Shown here one piece after another: positions 6,365 to 6,517 of a DNA stretch of 6,517 bases. The notes beneath the pieces were generated by a model that saw nothing but the letters and a program-made list of their open reading frames with translations, did not search any database and had not been told where the DNA came from. Each line of letters starts with the position of its first letter. The first letter of the stretch is position 1. This DNA comes from Physcocola sp002396385. Lineage in GTDB: Bacteria > Bacteroidota > Bacteroidia > Bacteroidales > Paludibacteraceae. The position numbers and the translations under genes were made by a program. The stretch lies in NCBI GenBank assembly GCA_946535435.1, contig CAMNDM010000082.1:1-6517 (forward strand). The letters run 5' to 3'.

Positions 6365-6517
6365 TTACATAAAATTCATATCATTCCACCCCATTTGTTC
6401 AACATTAATTCCAACTCATTTCTAAAATTTCCTATTTATGCGTATGTTTTTTCCCTTAATCTAAATTATTGGTGTCCGCTAAACATAAATACACATGATA
6501 ACACAGTCCGCAATGCC

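Larger units (their letters stand above)
6129..6517. other. Gene-free 389 bp upstream of the esterase gene
   Basis: This AT-rich stretch at the right edge has no plausible coding frame on either strand. It holds a candidate promoter for the esterase gene (6186-6193), a TGCG-TT-CGCA inverted repeat at 6211-6220, a copy of ATTATCGGAAA at 6318-6328, and a pair of direct repeats (6335-6364). From about 6380 to the edge I see nothing recognisable. Confidence 0.6.

Noticed and set aside
6335..6394. Start of a CRISPR array
   Set aside because: There are only two 10 bp repeats with a 10 bp gap; the repeats are too short and no cas genes are present.

Overview
The window looks like a chromosomal segment of a Bacteroidales bacterium, most likely Prevotella-like. 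The reasons are an apparent type IX secretion (Por) C-terminal sorting domain on a secreted esterase, start codons without clear Shine-Dalgarno sequences, candidate promoter boxes of the Bacteroidetes form TAnnTTTG, and an AT-rich, gene-sparse layout. The genus is inferred from recognised families, not from a search.

Left part (1-1193, + strand): the 3' end of an MBOAT-type membrane O-acyltransferase gene is followed after 3 bp by a membrane-anchored SGNH-hydrolase-like protein. This resembles the AlgI/AlgJ or DltB/DltD type of acyl-transfer pair, which decorates an envelope or exported glycan. It converges tail to tail, with a 21 bp antisense overlap, on a two-gene minus-strand operon (1173-3187). 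That operon is a complete ABC exporter of the PglK/WlaB-like lipid-linked-oligosaccharide flippase type, followed by a small DUF2809 membrane protein. The two genes share an ATGA stop/start overlap.

Right part (3506-6128, - strand): two exported proteins, each apparently with its own transcription unit. One is a 293-residue secreted protein of unknown function. The other is an alpha/beta-hydrolase esterase with a Trp-Asn-Gly repeat after its signal peptide, an intact Ser-Asp-His triad and an apparent T9SS sorting domain. The gaps between genes (318, 499 and 389 bp) hold two candidate promoters, a strong 14 bp-stem hairpin that probably ends the esterase transcript, an 18 bp perfect palindrome over the candidate promoter of the unknown gene, a leader hairpin just before that gene's start, and short repeats upstream of the esterase.

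The common theme is the cell envelope and secretion: glycan acylation, lipid or glycan export, and secreted proteins. I see no CRISPR array, tRNA, rRNA, insertion sequence, phage gene or defence system. The least explained items are the unknown secreted protein with its palindromic control region, and the coupling of DUF2809 to the exporter.
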